A DNA stretch of 5,742 nucleotides from an uncultured Clostridia bacterium. GTDB lineage: Bacteria; Bacillota; Clostridia; Oscillospirales; Acutalibacteraceae. Under the pieces are notes generated by a model, which was not told the origin of the DNA, did not search any database, and worked only from the letters and a program-made list of their open reading frames with translations. The position numbers and the translations under genes were made by a program. The stretch's first letter is position 1; every line of letters begins with the position of its first letter. The stretch is from the NCBI GenBank assembly GCA_947629295.1, contig CANRDH010000112.1, positions 1 through 5,742 of the forward strand, written 5' to 3'. This document shows, in pieces, positions 1 through 5,211 of the stretch.

Positions 1-42
1 ATATTATAACATAATTCTTTATCAAATTCCATTGGTTTTTGT

Positions 43-60
43 AAAAAAGTTTGCTTTTTT
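43..60 (-). terminator. Weak A/T hairpin, possible terminator after the CpXC gene
   Basis: AAAAAAG pairs with CTTTTTT around a four-base loop, giving a seven-base-pair stem with a single G-C pair whose 3' arm doubles as a run of T. It lies about 110 bases after the CpXC stop. Such an AT-only stem is a poor terminator by normal rules, but no better candidate is visible in the 172 bases downstream of the gene. An adjoining T8A7 tract (55-69) overlaps it and could give alternative pairings. Confidence 0.3.
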
Positions 61-82
61 TTAAAAAAATCCAAATTATTTT

Positions 83-172
83 CTAAATTATGCCCAATAT
101 AGCCGAACCGCCATGCCAAATAAACAAAAGCAATAAAAACACCATAACAGCGGCGTATTCAAAGCGACTCCA
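83..172 (-). other. In-frame hydrophobic extension after the CpXC stop codon (possible small membrane ORF)
   Basis: Directly after the TAG at 173-175 the same frame continues for 29 codons to a second TAG at 83-85. It begins WSRFEYAAV and contains MVFLLLLFIW followed by HGGSAILGII, which looks like one transmembrane helix. The first ATG in it is at 145, giving a 20-residue peptide, but I see no well-placed ribosome binding site for it. It could be a C-terminal membrane anchor cut off by a stop mutation, a readthrough product, a tiny membrane peptide or chance: T-rich DNA often encodes hydrophobic runs, and another frame here is hydrophobic too. Confidence 0.25.
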
Positions 173-835
173 CTAACGTGAGCCGCGGTATGTATCAAGC
201 GCATTCTTAGCCCATTGTTTTCCTATATTGAGAAAACCCTGTTGTCTTTCTTCGCGGGCGAATTTCTTTCTTACCATCTCGAGGGAATGTCTGTAAACCT
301 CCAGCCTTGTCGATTGTATATAGGAGCGTTTATCTCCCCCGACAAAAAACTGAAAGCTAATCGTATTTTCTTCCTCATTCATATCTGTAAAATATCCCGA
401 ATAAACGGTATGATTTGTTTCCTTTGAAACGATTTCTGAAACCGCAAGCTTAGTCAGCTCCAATGCCATATCGTTAATTCCGCTCTCAAGGACTGTTATT
501 TTTTCCTTCATAGCGTTAATATCAGGCACAACACGTCTTTTTATATCGGATAATTCCGGAAATTCATTTTCAAGCTTAGCGTCAACAACCCTTAGCCTTT
601 CAACCTGAGGAATATAGTAGACCATGAATTTGCCGCGAATGTCATTATACAGGAGAGGGTGTTGGTATTTTGAGCTGAAGCCGCATTTTTTGCATTTCCA
701 GCGAAAAATATCCTCGGAAAATATCATTTTACGCAGAGATGTATCATCAACTGTATTTCCGCTTATTACAATTTCTGTTAATGTCTGCTGCTGACATTTG
801 GGACAAACGACGTATTTGGAAACATTTCTTGGCAT
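173..835 (-). CDS. CpXC-domain protein, function unknown
   Basis: Protein of 220 residues with no enzyme signature that I recognise. The N-terminal part (about 7-75) has two cysteine pairs, CPKC (11-14) and CKKC (48-51), about 34 residues apart, followed by GKFMVYYIP; this matches the uncharacterised CpXC family, probably a zinc ribbon-like fold. Residues 95-135 (RRVVPDINAMKEKITVLESGI, then NDMALELTKLAV) look like the helical part usual in the family. The region 140-175 is beta-rich (TVYSGYF, TISFQFFVGGD) and the C-terminus (180-215) is a basic helix with KKFAREERQQG. There is no signal peptide or membrane segment within it. ATG at 835 has GGAGGGGTG five bases upstream and its own promoter. 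It ends in TAG, the only TAG-terminated gene here; the same frame stays open beyond it and encodes a hydrophobic stretch. Metal binding is inferred. Confidence 0.82.
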   Translation of the reverse strand: MPRNVSKYVVCPKCQQQTLTEIVISGNTVDDTSLRKMIFSEDIFRWKCKKCGFSSKYQHPLLYNDIRGKFMVYYIPQVERLRVVDAKLENEFPELSDIKRRVVPDINAMKEKITVLESGINDMALELTKLAVSEIVSKETNHTVYSGYFTDMNEEENTISFQFFVGGDKRSYIQSTRLEVYRHSLEMVRKKFAREERQQGFLNIGKQWAKNALDTYRGSR

Positions 836-873
836 TATGTCACCCCTCCGAAAAAAATATTATATACTGGTTA

Positions 874-902
874 ATTATAACACATTTACACTAATTTGTC
901 AT
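874..902 (-). promoter_or_regulatory. Sigma-A-type promoter with extended -10 for the CpXC gene
   Basis: On the minus strand ATGACA (897-902, five of six matches to TTGACA) is separated by exactly 17 bases from a perfect TATAAT (874-879). The -10 is preceded by TGT, an extended -10 (TGn) motif. A T/A-rich run lies upstream and could act as an UP element. The predicted start is a G near 867, giving a leader of about 32 bases that contains the ribosome binding site GGAGGGGTG (841-849), five bases before the CpXC gene ATG. Confidence 0.82.
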
Positions 903-922
903 AGGATTTAAAAAAAATTCCT

Positions 923-961
923 AAAAAATACCCTGCCGTACCAAACGATACGGGCAGGGTA
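923..961 (-). terminator. Intrinsic terminator of the ribosomal-protein operon
   Basis: On the transcript strand TACCCTGC and CGTA pair with TACG and GCAGGGTA, giving a 12-bp stem with one bulged C and an eight-base loop, immediately followed by six T. It lies 10 bases after the rplQ stop codon. The plus-strand flank has no T run, so it should act only on the operon transcript. It separates the operon from the CpXC gene. Confidence 0.92.
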
Positions 962-971
962 ACATAAGCAA

Positions 972-1313
972 TCAGATAAGCTCAATTACTGCCATCTCAG
1001 CAGCATCACCGCGACGCGGTCCAATCTTGGTAATCCTTGTATATCCGCCGTTTCTGTCGGAATACTTGGGTGCAATCTCTGTGAAAAGCTTATTTACTAC
1101 ATCCTCTTTAGTTATGAAAGCCAAAGCTGCACGCTTATTGCTCAGGTTTTCAACCTTTGCCAGCGTAATAAATTTTTCCGTAAGGGAACTGACTTCCTTA
1201 GCACGAGATACGGTAGTCTCAATCTTGCCGTTTTCGAGAAGGAAAGTTACCAATGCTCTGAGCATTGCAGTTCTGTGAGCAGTTTCTCTGCCCAGTTTTC
1301 TTGTTCCCGGCAT
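972..1313 (-). CDS. rplQ: 50S ribosomal protein L17
   Basis: Large-subunit protein near the peptide exit tunnel side of the ribosome. The 113-residue length matches the short bacterial form (about 112-127). Conserved features are the N-terminal MPGTRKLGRETAHRTAMLRAL (residues 1-21, usually MxxRKLGR...HR.A..R.L), the ENGKIETTVSRAKEV segment (27-41) and the C-terminal RNGGYTRITKIGPRRGDAAEMAVIEL. ATG at 1313 follows AAAGGAG with a spacing of about 10 bases. The stop is TGA. It is the last gene of the operon: an intrinsic terminator begins 10 bases downstream. In many Firmicutes the energy-coupling-factor transporter genes ecfA1-ecfA2-ecfT come next; here they do not. Confidence 0.98.
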   Translation of the reverse strand: MPGTRKLGRETAHRTAMLRALVTFLLENGKIETTVSRAKEVSSLTEKFITLAKVENLSNKRAALAFITKEDVVNKLFTEIAPKYSDRNGGYTRITKIGPRRGDAAEMAVIELI

Positions 1314-1337
1314 TCGATATTCACTCCTTTGTGGTAA

Positions 1338-2297
1338 TTAATCATCATTGCTGCGAAGTGTAAATCCAAGCTTATTAAGCTTGTCTATAACCTCGTCAAG
1401 CGACTTGCGGCCGAGATTTCTGACCTTCATCATCTCGTCCTCGGTCTTGTTTATAAGATCCTCAACGGTATTGATATTTGCTCTCTTCAGGCAGTTGAAG
1501 GAACGAACCGAAAGATCAAGCTCCTCGATAGTCATTTCAAGTGCCTTTTCCTTACCCTGATCATTCTTTTCAACCATAACCTCGGTATTTGTTCCCTTAT
1601 CCGAAAGATTTACAAACAGATTAAGATGCTCCGTCAGTACCTTTGCGGCAAGTGAAACAGCCTCCTGGGCGTTTATAACGCCGTTTGTCCACACATCAAG
1701 CGTAAGCTTGTCATAGTCGGTGATCTGACCGACACGTGTATTTTCAATATTGTAGTTTACCTTAAGTACGGGCGTATATATTGAGTCAATCGGAAGAATA
1801 CCTATAACGCCGGAATTCCTCGAAATCTCCTCTTTATTGCGCTCTGCGGAAACATATCCGCGTCCCTTGCTGAGCGTTATCTCCATATTGAGCTTTGCGC
1901 CCTTGCCAAGCGTAGCAATATGCAATTCCGGATTGAGGATTTCTATATCCGCATCCCTTTTTATGGAATCCGCTGTTACTATACAGGGACCCTCTGCGCT
2001 GATCTCGACTGTTTTCGGACCGTCACAGTTAAGCTTTGCGATAAGTCCCTTCATATTGAGCACTATCGCCGTTACGTCCTCTTTTACGCCCGGTACCGTA
2101 GAGAATTCATGCAAAACCCCGTCAATCTTTATAGATGTAACGGCTACACCCTCCAGTGAGGAGAGAAGAACTCTGCGCAGGCTGTTGCCGAGAGTGTTGC
2201 CGAAGCCTCTCTCGAGCGGCTCAACGACAAATCTGCCGAACTTGCCGTCTTCGGATAATTCCGTAGTATCTATTCTTGGCTTTTGAAATTCGAACAT
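1338..2297 (-). CDS. rpoA: DNA-directed RNA polymerase subunit alpha
   Basis: Forms the alpha dimer that scaffolds assembly of beta and beta' in RNA polymerase; its C-terminal domain contacts UP elements and activators. The 319-residue length is typical of Firmicutes. The N-terminal domain (about 1-230) contains the dimerisation and assembly motif FGNTLGNSLRRVLLSSLEG (32-50), a PGVKEDVTAIVLNMK segment (69-83) and RGYVSAE. A charged linker (about 235-253) joins it to the C-terminal domain (about 255-314), where LDLSVRSFNCLKRANI includes Arg265, the residue that binds UP-element DNA in E. coli, and RNLGRKSLDEV forms the helix-hairpin-helix part. ATG at 2297 has a strong AAGGAGGT six bases upstream. 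The stop is TAA, 24 bases before rplQ. Confidence 0.98.
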   Translation of the reverse strand: MFEFQKPRIDTTELSEDGKFGRFVVEPLERGFGNTLGNSLRRVLLSSLEGVAVTSIKIDGVLHEFSTVPGVKEDVTAIVLNMKGLIAKLNCDGPKTVEISAEGPCIVTADSIKRDADIEILNPELHIATLGKGAKLNMEITLSKGRGYVSAERNKEEISRNSGVIGILPIDSIYTPVLKVNYNIENTRVGQITDYDKLTLDVWTNGVINAQEAVSLAAKVLTEHLNLFVNLSDKGTNTEVMVEKNDQGKEKALEMTIEELDLSVRSFNCLKRANINTVEDLINKTEDEMMKVRNLGRKSLDEVIDKLNKLGFTLRSNDD

Positions 2298-2318
2298 CAG
2301 CTAACCTCCTTAACATTA

Positions 2319-2334
2319 GGCGGTCAATACCGCC
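2319..2334 (-). other. Perfect hairpin in the rpsD-rpoA gap
   Basis: GGCGGT and ACCGCC form a six-base-pair GC-rich stem around a four-base loop (ATTG on the transcript). An outer ACAT/ATGT pairing across a small internal loop could lengthen it. It sits about eight bases upstream of the rpoA ribosome binding site AAGGAGGT and is not followed by a T run, so it is not a standard terminator. This is the longest intergenic gap in the operon. A role in processing, stability or translation of the rpoA-rplQ segment is possible but inferred. Confidence 0.5.
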
Positions 2335-2361
2335 ATGATGTGTAACCTGAATACGAATGGA

Positions 2362-2958
2362 TTACTTGGAGTACAACTCAACGATGAGATGCGGTGCAAC
2401 CTCGTAGTCAATATCCTCGATTGAGGGCATTCTTACAACCTTTGCGCTGAACTGCTCCTTATTTACCTCAAGCCAGAGTGGAGTGGTTCTGCTTGCCGTC
2501 TGCTCAATTACACTCTTGATTTTTGTACTGCTTCTGCTCTTTTCTCTGAGAGTAATCACATCTCCTGCCTTAACTCTGTATGAAGGGATATCAACCTTCT
2601 TGCCGTTTACGAGGAAATGTCCGTGAGTCACAAGCTGTCTTGCCTCTCTTCTTGTAAGAGCCATACCCATTCTGAAAGCAATATTATCAAGTCTTGACTC
2701 AAGAATAGTTATAAGGTTATTACCTGCCTGTCCCTCCATTTTTGAAGCTATTTCAAAGTAATGGTGGAAGGGTTTTTCAAGAATACCGTATATGAACTTG
2801 AGCTTCTGCTTTTCTTTGAGCTGCAAGCCGTACTCAGATACTTTTCTTCTTGCATTTGCGTTAGGATTTTTCTTAGATGTTTTATAAATACCCAATACTG
2901 CCGGGCTGATTCCGAGATATCTGCATCTCTTAAGAATCGGATCTCTGTTTACTGCCAT
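2362..2958 (-). CDS. rpsD: 30S ribosomal protein S4, zinc-ligand-free variant
   Basis: Primary 16S rRNA-binding protein that nucleates assembly of the 30S body and helps form the mRNA entry channel; in E. coli and B. subtilis S4 also represses its own mRNA. The 198-residue length is normal. The N-terminal domain reads MAVNRDPILKRCRYLGISP and has a single cysteine (Cys12); the four-cysteine zinc site of many S4 proteins is absent. RRKVSEYGLQLKEKQKLKF (37-55), ILESRLDNIAFRMG (85-98) and the S4 RNA-binding domain (about 88-150, with TRREARQLVTHGHFLVNGK) are well conserved. ATG at 2958 has GGAGGTG eight bases upstream. No obvious S4-binding pseudoknot is visible by eye in its short leader. A 64-base gap to rpoA follows. 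Confidence 0.97.
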   Translation of the reverse strand: MAVNRDPILKRCRYLGISPAVLGIYKTSKKNPNANARRKVSEYGLQLKEKQKLKFIYGILEKPFHHYFEIASKMEGQAGNNLITILESRLDNIAFRMGMALTRREARQLVTHGHFLVNGKKVDIPSYRVKAGDVITLREKSRSSTKIKSVIEQTASRTTPLWLEVNKEQFSAKVVRMPSIEDIDYEVAPHLIVELYSK

Positions 2959-2979
2959 TTAAAATGCACCTCCGTTATT

Positions 2980-3384
2980 TTATACACGTCTTCTCTTAGG
3001 AGGACGGCAACCGTTGTGGGGAATCGGGGTAACATCCTTTATCATGCTTACCTCAAGACCTGCTGACTGAAGAGCACGAATTGCTGCCTCACGTCCTGCG
3101 CCGGGGCCCTTTACATATACCTCAACGGTTTTCATACCATGCTCCATTGCTGCCTTTGCAGCGGTTTCTGCTGCTGACTGGGCTGCAAACGGAGTAGACT
3201 TTCTGGAGCCTCTGAAACCGAGCTCACCCGCACTTGCCCAAGAAATTGCATTTCCCTGAACATCAGATATTGTAACTATTGTATTGTTGAATGTCGACTG
3301 AATGTGCGCTGCGCCCTTTTCGATATTTTTACGCTCACGGCGTCTGCGTACAGCAGCCTTCTTAGCACCTTTCTGAACTGCCAT
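2980..3384 (-). CDS. rpsK: 30S ribosomal protein S11
   Basis: Platform protein of the 30S subunit near the mRNA exit (Shine-Dalgarno) region. It has 134 residues, slightly longer than average because of a basic N-terminal extension (KKAAVRRRRERKNIEKG) seen in several Gram-positive S11 proteins. Diagnostic segments are HIQSTFNNTIVTISD (28-41), SWASAGELGFRGSRKSTPFAAQ (48-69, with GFRGS and STPFAAQ), VKGPGAGREAAIRAL (91-105) and the C-terminal IPHNGCRPPKRRRV. ATG at 3384 follows AGGAGGG by eight bases, and the gene begins 17 bases after rpsM. It ends in TAA and has no defects. Confidence 0.98.
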   Translation of the reverse strand: MAVQKGAKKAAVRRRRERKNIEKGAAHIQSTFNNTIVTISDVQGNAISWASAGELGFRGSRKSTPFAAQSAAETAAKAAMEHGMKTVEVYVKGPGAGREAAIRALQSAGLEVSMIKDVTPIPHNGCRPPKRRRV

Positions 3385-3401
3385 CAGTTATTCCCTCCTG
3401 A

Positions 3402-3770
3402 TTACTTCTTCTTGTTTGCCATGGTCTTTCTCTTACCCTTTCTTGTGCGGGCATTTGTCTTTGAACGCTGTCCGCGAACGGGAAGATTTGTACGGTGACG
3501 GATTCCTCTGTAGCATCCGATTTCAATAAGTCTTTTAATATCGAATGCGATATCTCTTCTGAGGTCACCCTCAACTCTTACATTATGGTCAATATACTCT
3601 TTTATCTTTGCAACGTCGTCGTCCGTAAGATCTCTTACTCTTGTATCGGGATTGACGCCTGTTGCTGCGAGAATATCGTTAGATGTCTTGCGGCCTATGC
3701 CGAAAATATAAGTGAGTCCTATTTCAACTCTCTTATCTCTGGGTAAATCTACACCTGCAATACGTGCCAT
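3402..3770 (-). CDS. rpsM: 30S ribosomal protein S13
   Basis: Head protein of the 30S subunit that contacts the P-site tRNA and forms intersubunit bridges with the 50S subunit. The 122-residue length is normal. The N-terminus MARIAGVDLPRDKRVEIGLT and the helix-two-turns-helix loop YIFGIGRKTS (21-30) are typical. The central GDLRRDI segment and the basic C-terminal tail RGIRHRTNLPVRGQRSKTNARTRKG (88-112) are intact; the tail, rich in Arg and Lys, reaches into the decoding region. ATG at 3770 has GGAGGTG nine bases upstream. It opens the S13-S11-S4-alpha-L17 block, the same order as in the E. coli alpha operon. The stop is TAA. Confidence 0.98.
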   Translation of the reverse strand: MARIAGVDLPRDKRVEIGLTYIFGIGRKTSNDILAATGVNPDTRVRDLTDDDVAKIKEYIDHNVRVEGDLRRDIAFDIKRLIEIGCYRGIRHRTNLPVRGQRSKTNARTRKGKRKTMANKKK

Positions 3771-3804
3771 TTATTTTCGCACCTCCGTTGGTATTTTTGC
3801 GTCA

Positions 3805-3918
3805 TTAGCCCTGACGCTGCTTATGCTTCGGGTTTTCACAGATAACCATGATTTTTCCCTTGCGCTTTATAACCTTACATTTTTCGCAAATTTTCTTTAC
3901 TGAAGGTCTGACTTTCAT
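3805..3918 (-). CDS. rpmJ: 50S ribosomal protein L36 (zinc-binding form)
   Basis: Smallest protein of the large ribosomal subunit, bound to 23S rRNA. I translated it by hand: 37 residues beginning MKVRPSVKKICEKCK and ending PKHKQRQG, the exact usual length. The zinc-ribbon ligands Cys11, Cys14, Cys27 and His32 are all present, so this is the classical zinc-containing form. ATG at 3918 is preceded by AAGGA about 11 bases upstream, a weaker ribosome binding site than those of its neighbours. It lies 38 bases after infA and 34 bases before rpsM, its conserved position. The stop is TAA. Confidence 0.97.
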   Translation of the reverse strand: MKVRPSVKKICEKCKVIKRKGKIMVICENPKHKQRQG

Positions 3919-3937
3919 CGTGTTATCATTCCTTTCG

Positions 3938-3955
3938 ATAGCCCCAAAGGGGTAT
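3938..3955 (-). other. Short hairpin in the infA-rpmJ gap
   Basis: The 38-base gap contains CCCC-TTT-GGGG on the transcript strand, flanked by ATA and TAT that can extend the stem across a single bulged C. No run of T follows, so it does not look like a terminator. It starts directly after the infA stop codon and could serve as a processing or stabilising element; that role is inference and the structure may be incidental. Confidence 0.35.
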
Positions 3956-3956
3956 A

Positions 3957-4175
3957 TTACTTACTGCGCCATGTTATACGACCCATGGTAAGATCATACG
4001 GTGATATTTCTACCGTTACCTTGTCACCGGGAAGTATGCGAATGAAATTCATTCTCAGCTTACCCGAAATATGAGCAAGGATAATATGTCCGTTCTGAAG
4101 CTCAACCCTGAACTGTGCATTCGGAAGAGCCTCCTTTACTATGCCCTCTACCTCAATTACGTCTTCCTTAGACAA
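3957..4175 (-). CDS. infA: Translation initiation factor IF-1 (TTG start)
   Basis: IF-1 binds the ribosomal A site on the 30S subunit and works with IF-2 and IF-3 in initiation. With a TTG start the protein is 72 residues, the standard bacterial length, and begins (M)SKEDVIEVEG. It is a single S1-like OB fold: the core reads EALPNAQFRVELQNGH, ILAHISGKLRMNFIRILPGD, KVTVEISPYDL, GRITWR. The TTG (4173-4175) has AAGGAGGT eight bases upstream counting from GGAGG. There is no ATG at the position where homologues begin. The upstream in-frame ATGs near 4250 lie inside the KOW gene, lack a suitable ribosome binding site and would add residues foreign to the family. The gene starts 13 bases after the KOW gene and ends in TAA. 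Confidence 0.96.
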   Translation of the reverse strand: MSKEDVIEVEGIVKEALPNAQFRVELQNGHIILAHISGKLRMNFIRILPGDKVTVEISPYDLTMGRITWRSK

Positions 4176-4182
4176 TATAATT

Positions 4183-4190
4183 ACCTCCTT
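4183..4190 (-). promoter_or_regulatory. Ribosome binding site of infA overlapping upstream stop codon
   Basis: AAGGAGGT on the minus strand, a near-complete match to the anti-Shine-Dalgarno, partly formed by the TAA stop of the KOW gene. It is correctly spaced only for the TTG at 4175 and so fixes the infA start. Confidence 0.88.
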
Positions 4191-4443
4191 AGAATGCTCT
4201 CGACTTTTTATTAAATGAGTCAATCGCCTCACTGAGCTTACTGTCATCATTCATTATCTGTTCACTCAGAACAGTATTGGTAAACGCAAGATGAATAAGC
4301 TTTTTCCGCTTAGGCTCAGACAGGCTTCTGCCCTTGCCATCGGCTATATATGCCATATCGTTTTCTACGCATACTACCGCAAAGAAGCTGCCCTTATCAT
4401 GACCTGCCTTTGAAGCGACGACTGTTCCTCTCTGAAACCTCAT
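4189..4443 (-). CDS. KOW-domain RNA-binding protein (L14e-like), function unassigned
   Basis: Small basic protein of 84 residues lying between map and infA, the place where many Firmicutes carry a short KOW-domain protein. Residues 4-35 fit a KOW/SH3-like barrel: a QRGTVV strand, the conserved glycine turn AGHDKG (13-18), then strands FFAVVCVEN and MAYIADG. The EPKRKKLIHL segment (43-52) resembles the RNA-contacting motif of archaeal/eukaryotic ribosomal protein L14e. The tail (53-84) is polar and probably variable. I chose ATG at 4443 because GAGGTGA sits five bases upstream. A GTG three codons earlier (4452) would overlap that site. The stop codon TAA is also the first part of the infA Shine-Dalgarno. 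A ribosome-associated or RNA-binding role is inferred from family and context only. Confidence 0.88.
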   Translation of the reverse strand: MRFQRGTVVASKAGHDKGSFFAVVCVENDMAYIADGKGRSLSEPKRKKLIHLAFTNTVLSEQIMNDDSKLSEAIDSFNKKSRAF

Positions 4444-4448
4444 ATTGC

Positions 4449-4455
4449 TCACCTC
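4449..4455 (-). promoter_or_regulatory. Ribosome binding site of the KOW-protein gene
   Basis: GAGGTGA on the minus strand starts within the TGA stop of map and lies five bases before ATG 4443. It decides the start of the KOW gene in favour of that ATG over the GTG at 4452, which it overlaps. Its position inside the map stop region suggests translational coupling. Confidence 0.8.
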
Positions 4456-5206
4456 AATCGGGCAGCGTCAATATTACCGGTCCGTTCGGCGTTACAGCTA
4501 TCGTATGCTCAAAGTGGGCCGAAAGCTTACCGTCTGCGGTAACAGTTGTCCAATCATCATCGAGTACCCTTACCTTATGTGTACCCTGATTAATCATCGG
4601 CTCTATGGCTATTGTCATACCCGGCAGCAATCGCACACCTCTTCCCGGTGTGCCGTAATTAGGTACGCTGGGGTCTTCATGCAGCTTCGCACCTACTCCG
4701 TGACCGACATAATCTCTTACCACCGAGTAACTGCGAGCCTCGACATACCTCTGAACTGCATTTCCGATATCGCCTATCCTGTTTCCCGCCACAGCATTTT
4801 TTATTCCCTCATATAGGGACTGCTTTGTGGCATCCAACAGTGCCTGTGCTTCTTTTGAAATATCACCGCAGGCAAATGTGTAAGCATTGTCTCCGTGATA
4901 TCCGTCCAGCATTGCACCGACATCTATACTGACGATATCTCCCTGTTTCAAAATCTGCTTTGCGCTCGGTATGCCGTGGATGACTACATTATTTACCGAG
5001 ATACATGCGCTTGCGGGAAATCCGCCGTATCCGAGAAACGAGGGCGCTGCGCCCTGCTTCTCGATATATCTGCGGACTATGGTATCCAATTCGAGAGTCG
5101 AAACTCCCGGTTCTACCGCCTTACCCGCTTCATGCAAAGCTCTCGATGAAACTCTGCCCGCTTCACGCATTGCCGCTATCTCACGGGCGGTCTTAAGAAT
5201 CACCAT
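4454..5206 (-). CDS. map: Methionine aminopeptidase, type I
   Basis: Removes the initiator methionine from nascent proteins whose second residue is small; a cytoplasmic, dinuclear-metal enzyme of the pita-bread fold. The protein has 250 residues, normal for the bacterial type Ia form without an extra N-terminal zinc-finger domain. The five metal ligands are all in place: Asp95 (in SIDVGA), Asp106 (in YHGDNA), His169 (in VGHGVG), Glu202 (in AIEPM) and Glu233 (in FEHT). The substrate-side histidines His77 (VVIHGIP) and His176 are also present. Translation starts at ATG with a GAGG motif about 10 bases upstream, embedded in the last adk codons, suggesting coupling to adk. The TGA stop overlaps the ribosome binding site of the next gene. 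Nothing is missing or unusual. Confidence 0.97.
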   Translation of the reverse strand: MVILKTAREIAAMREAGRVSSRALHEAGKAVEPGVSTLELDTIVRRYIEKQGAAPSFLGYGGFPASACISVNNVVIHGIPSAKQILKQGDIVSIDVGAMLDGYHGDNAYTFACGDISKEAQALLDATKQSLYEGIKNAVAGNRIGDIGNAVQRYVEARSYSVVRDYVGHGVGAKLHEDPSVPNYGTPGRGVRLLPGMTIAIEPMINQGTHKVRVLDDDWTTVTADGKLSAHFEHTIAVTPNGPVILTLPD

Positions 5207-5211
5207 ATATT

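Noticed and set aside
1..32. Minus-strand ATG at 32 opening a frame (MEFDKELCYN) that runs to the window edge
   Set aside because: Only ten codons are visible and there is no Shine-Dalgarno upstream, just A/T tracts; too little to call a gene.
859..864. Second TATAAT box downstream of the chosen CpXC promoter
   Set aside because: The hexamer 17 bases upstream reads AAATGT, a poor -35, whereas the box at 874-879 has a near-consensus -35 and an extended -10.
1837..2286. Plus-strand 149-residue open frame opposite rpoA
   Set aside because: It has no recognisable domain or ribosome binding site and lies fully antisense to an intact rpoA, so it is a shadow frame.
3362..3574. Minus-strand 70-residue frame overlapping rpsM and rpsK
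   Set aside because: It is an alternative frame of the S13 gene that resembles no known protein; S13 is intact in its own frame.
3957..4250. Longer 97-residue reading of infA starting at ATG 4250
   Set aside because: The extra 25 residues lie inside the KOW gene, have no fitting ribosome binding site and are foreign to the IF-1 family; the TTG start gives the standard 72 residues.
4450..4452. GTG start for the KOW gene
   Set aside because: It overlaps the GAGGTGA ribosome binding site; ATG at 4443 has ideal spacing.
4445..4816. Plus-strand 123-residue open frame opposite map
   Set aside because: Low-complexity composition, no family resemblance and no supporting signals; map on the minus strand is complete with all active-site residues.
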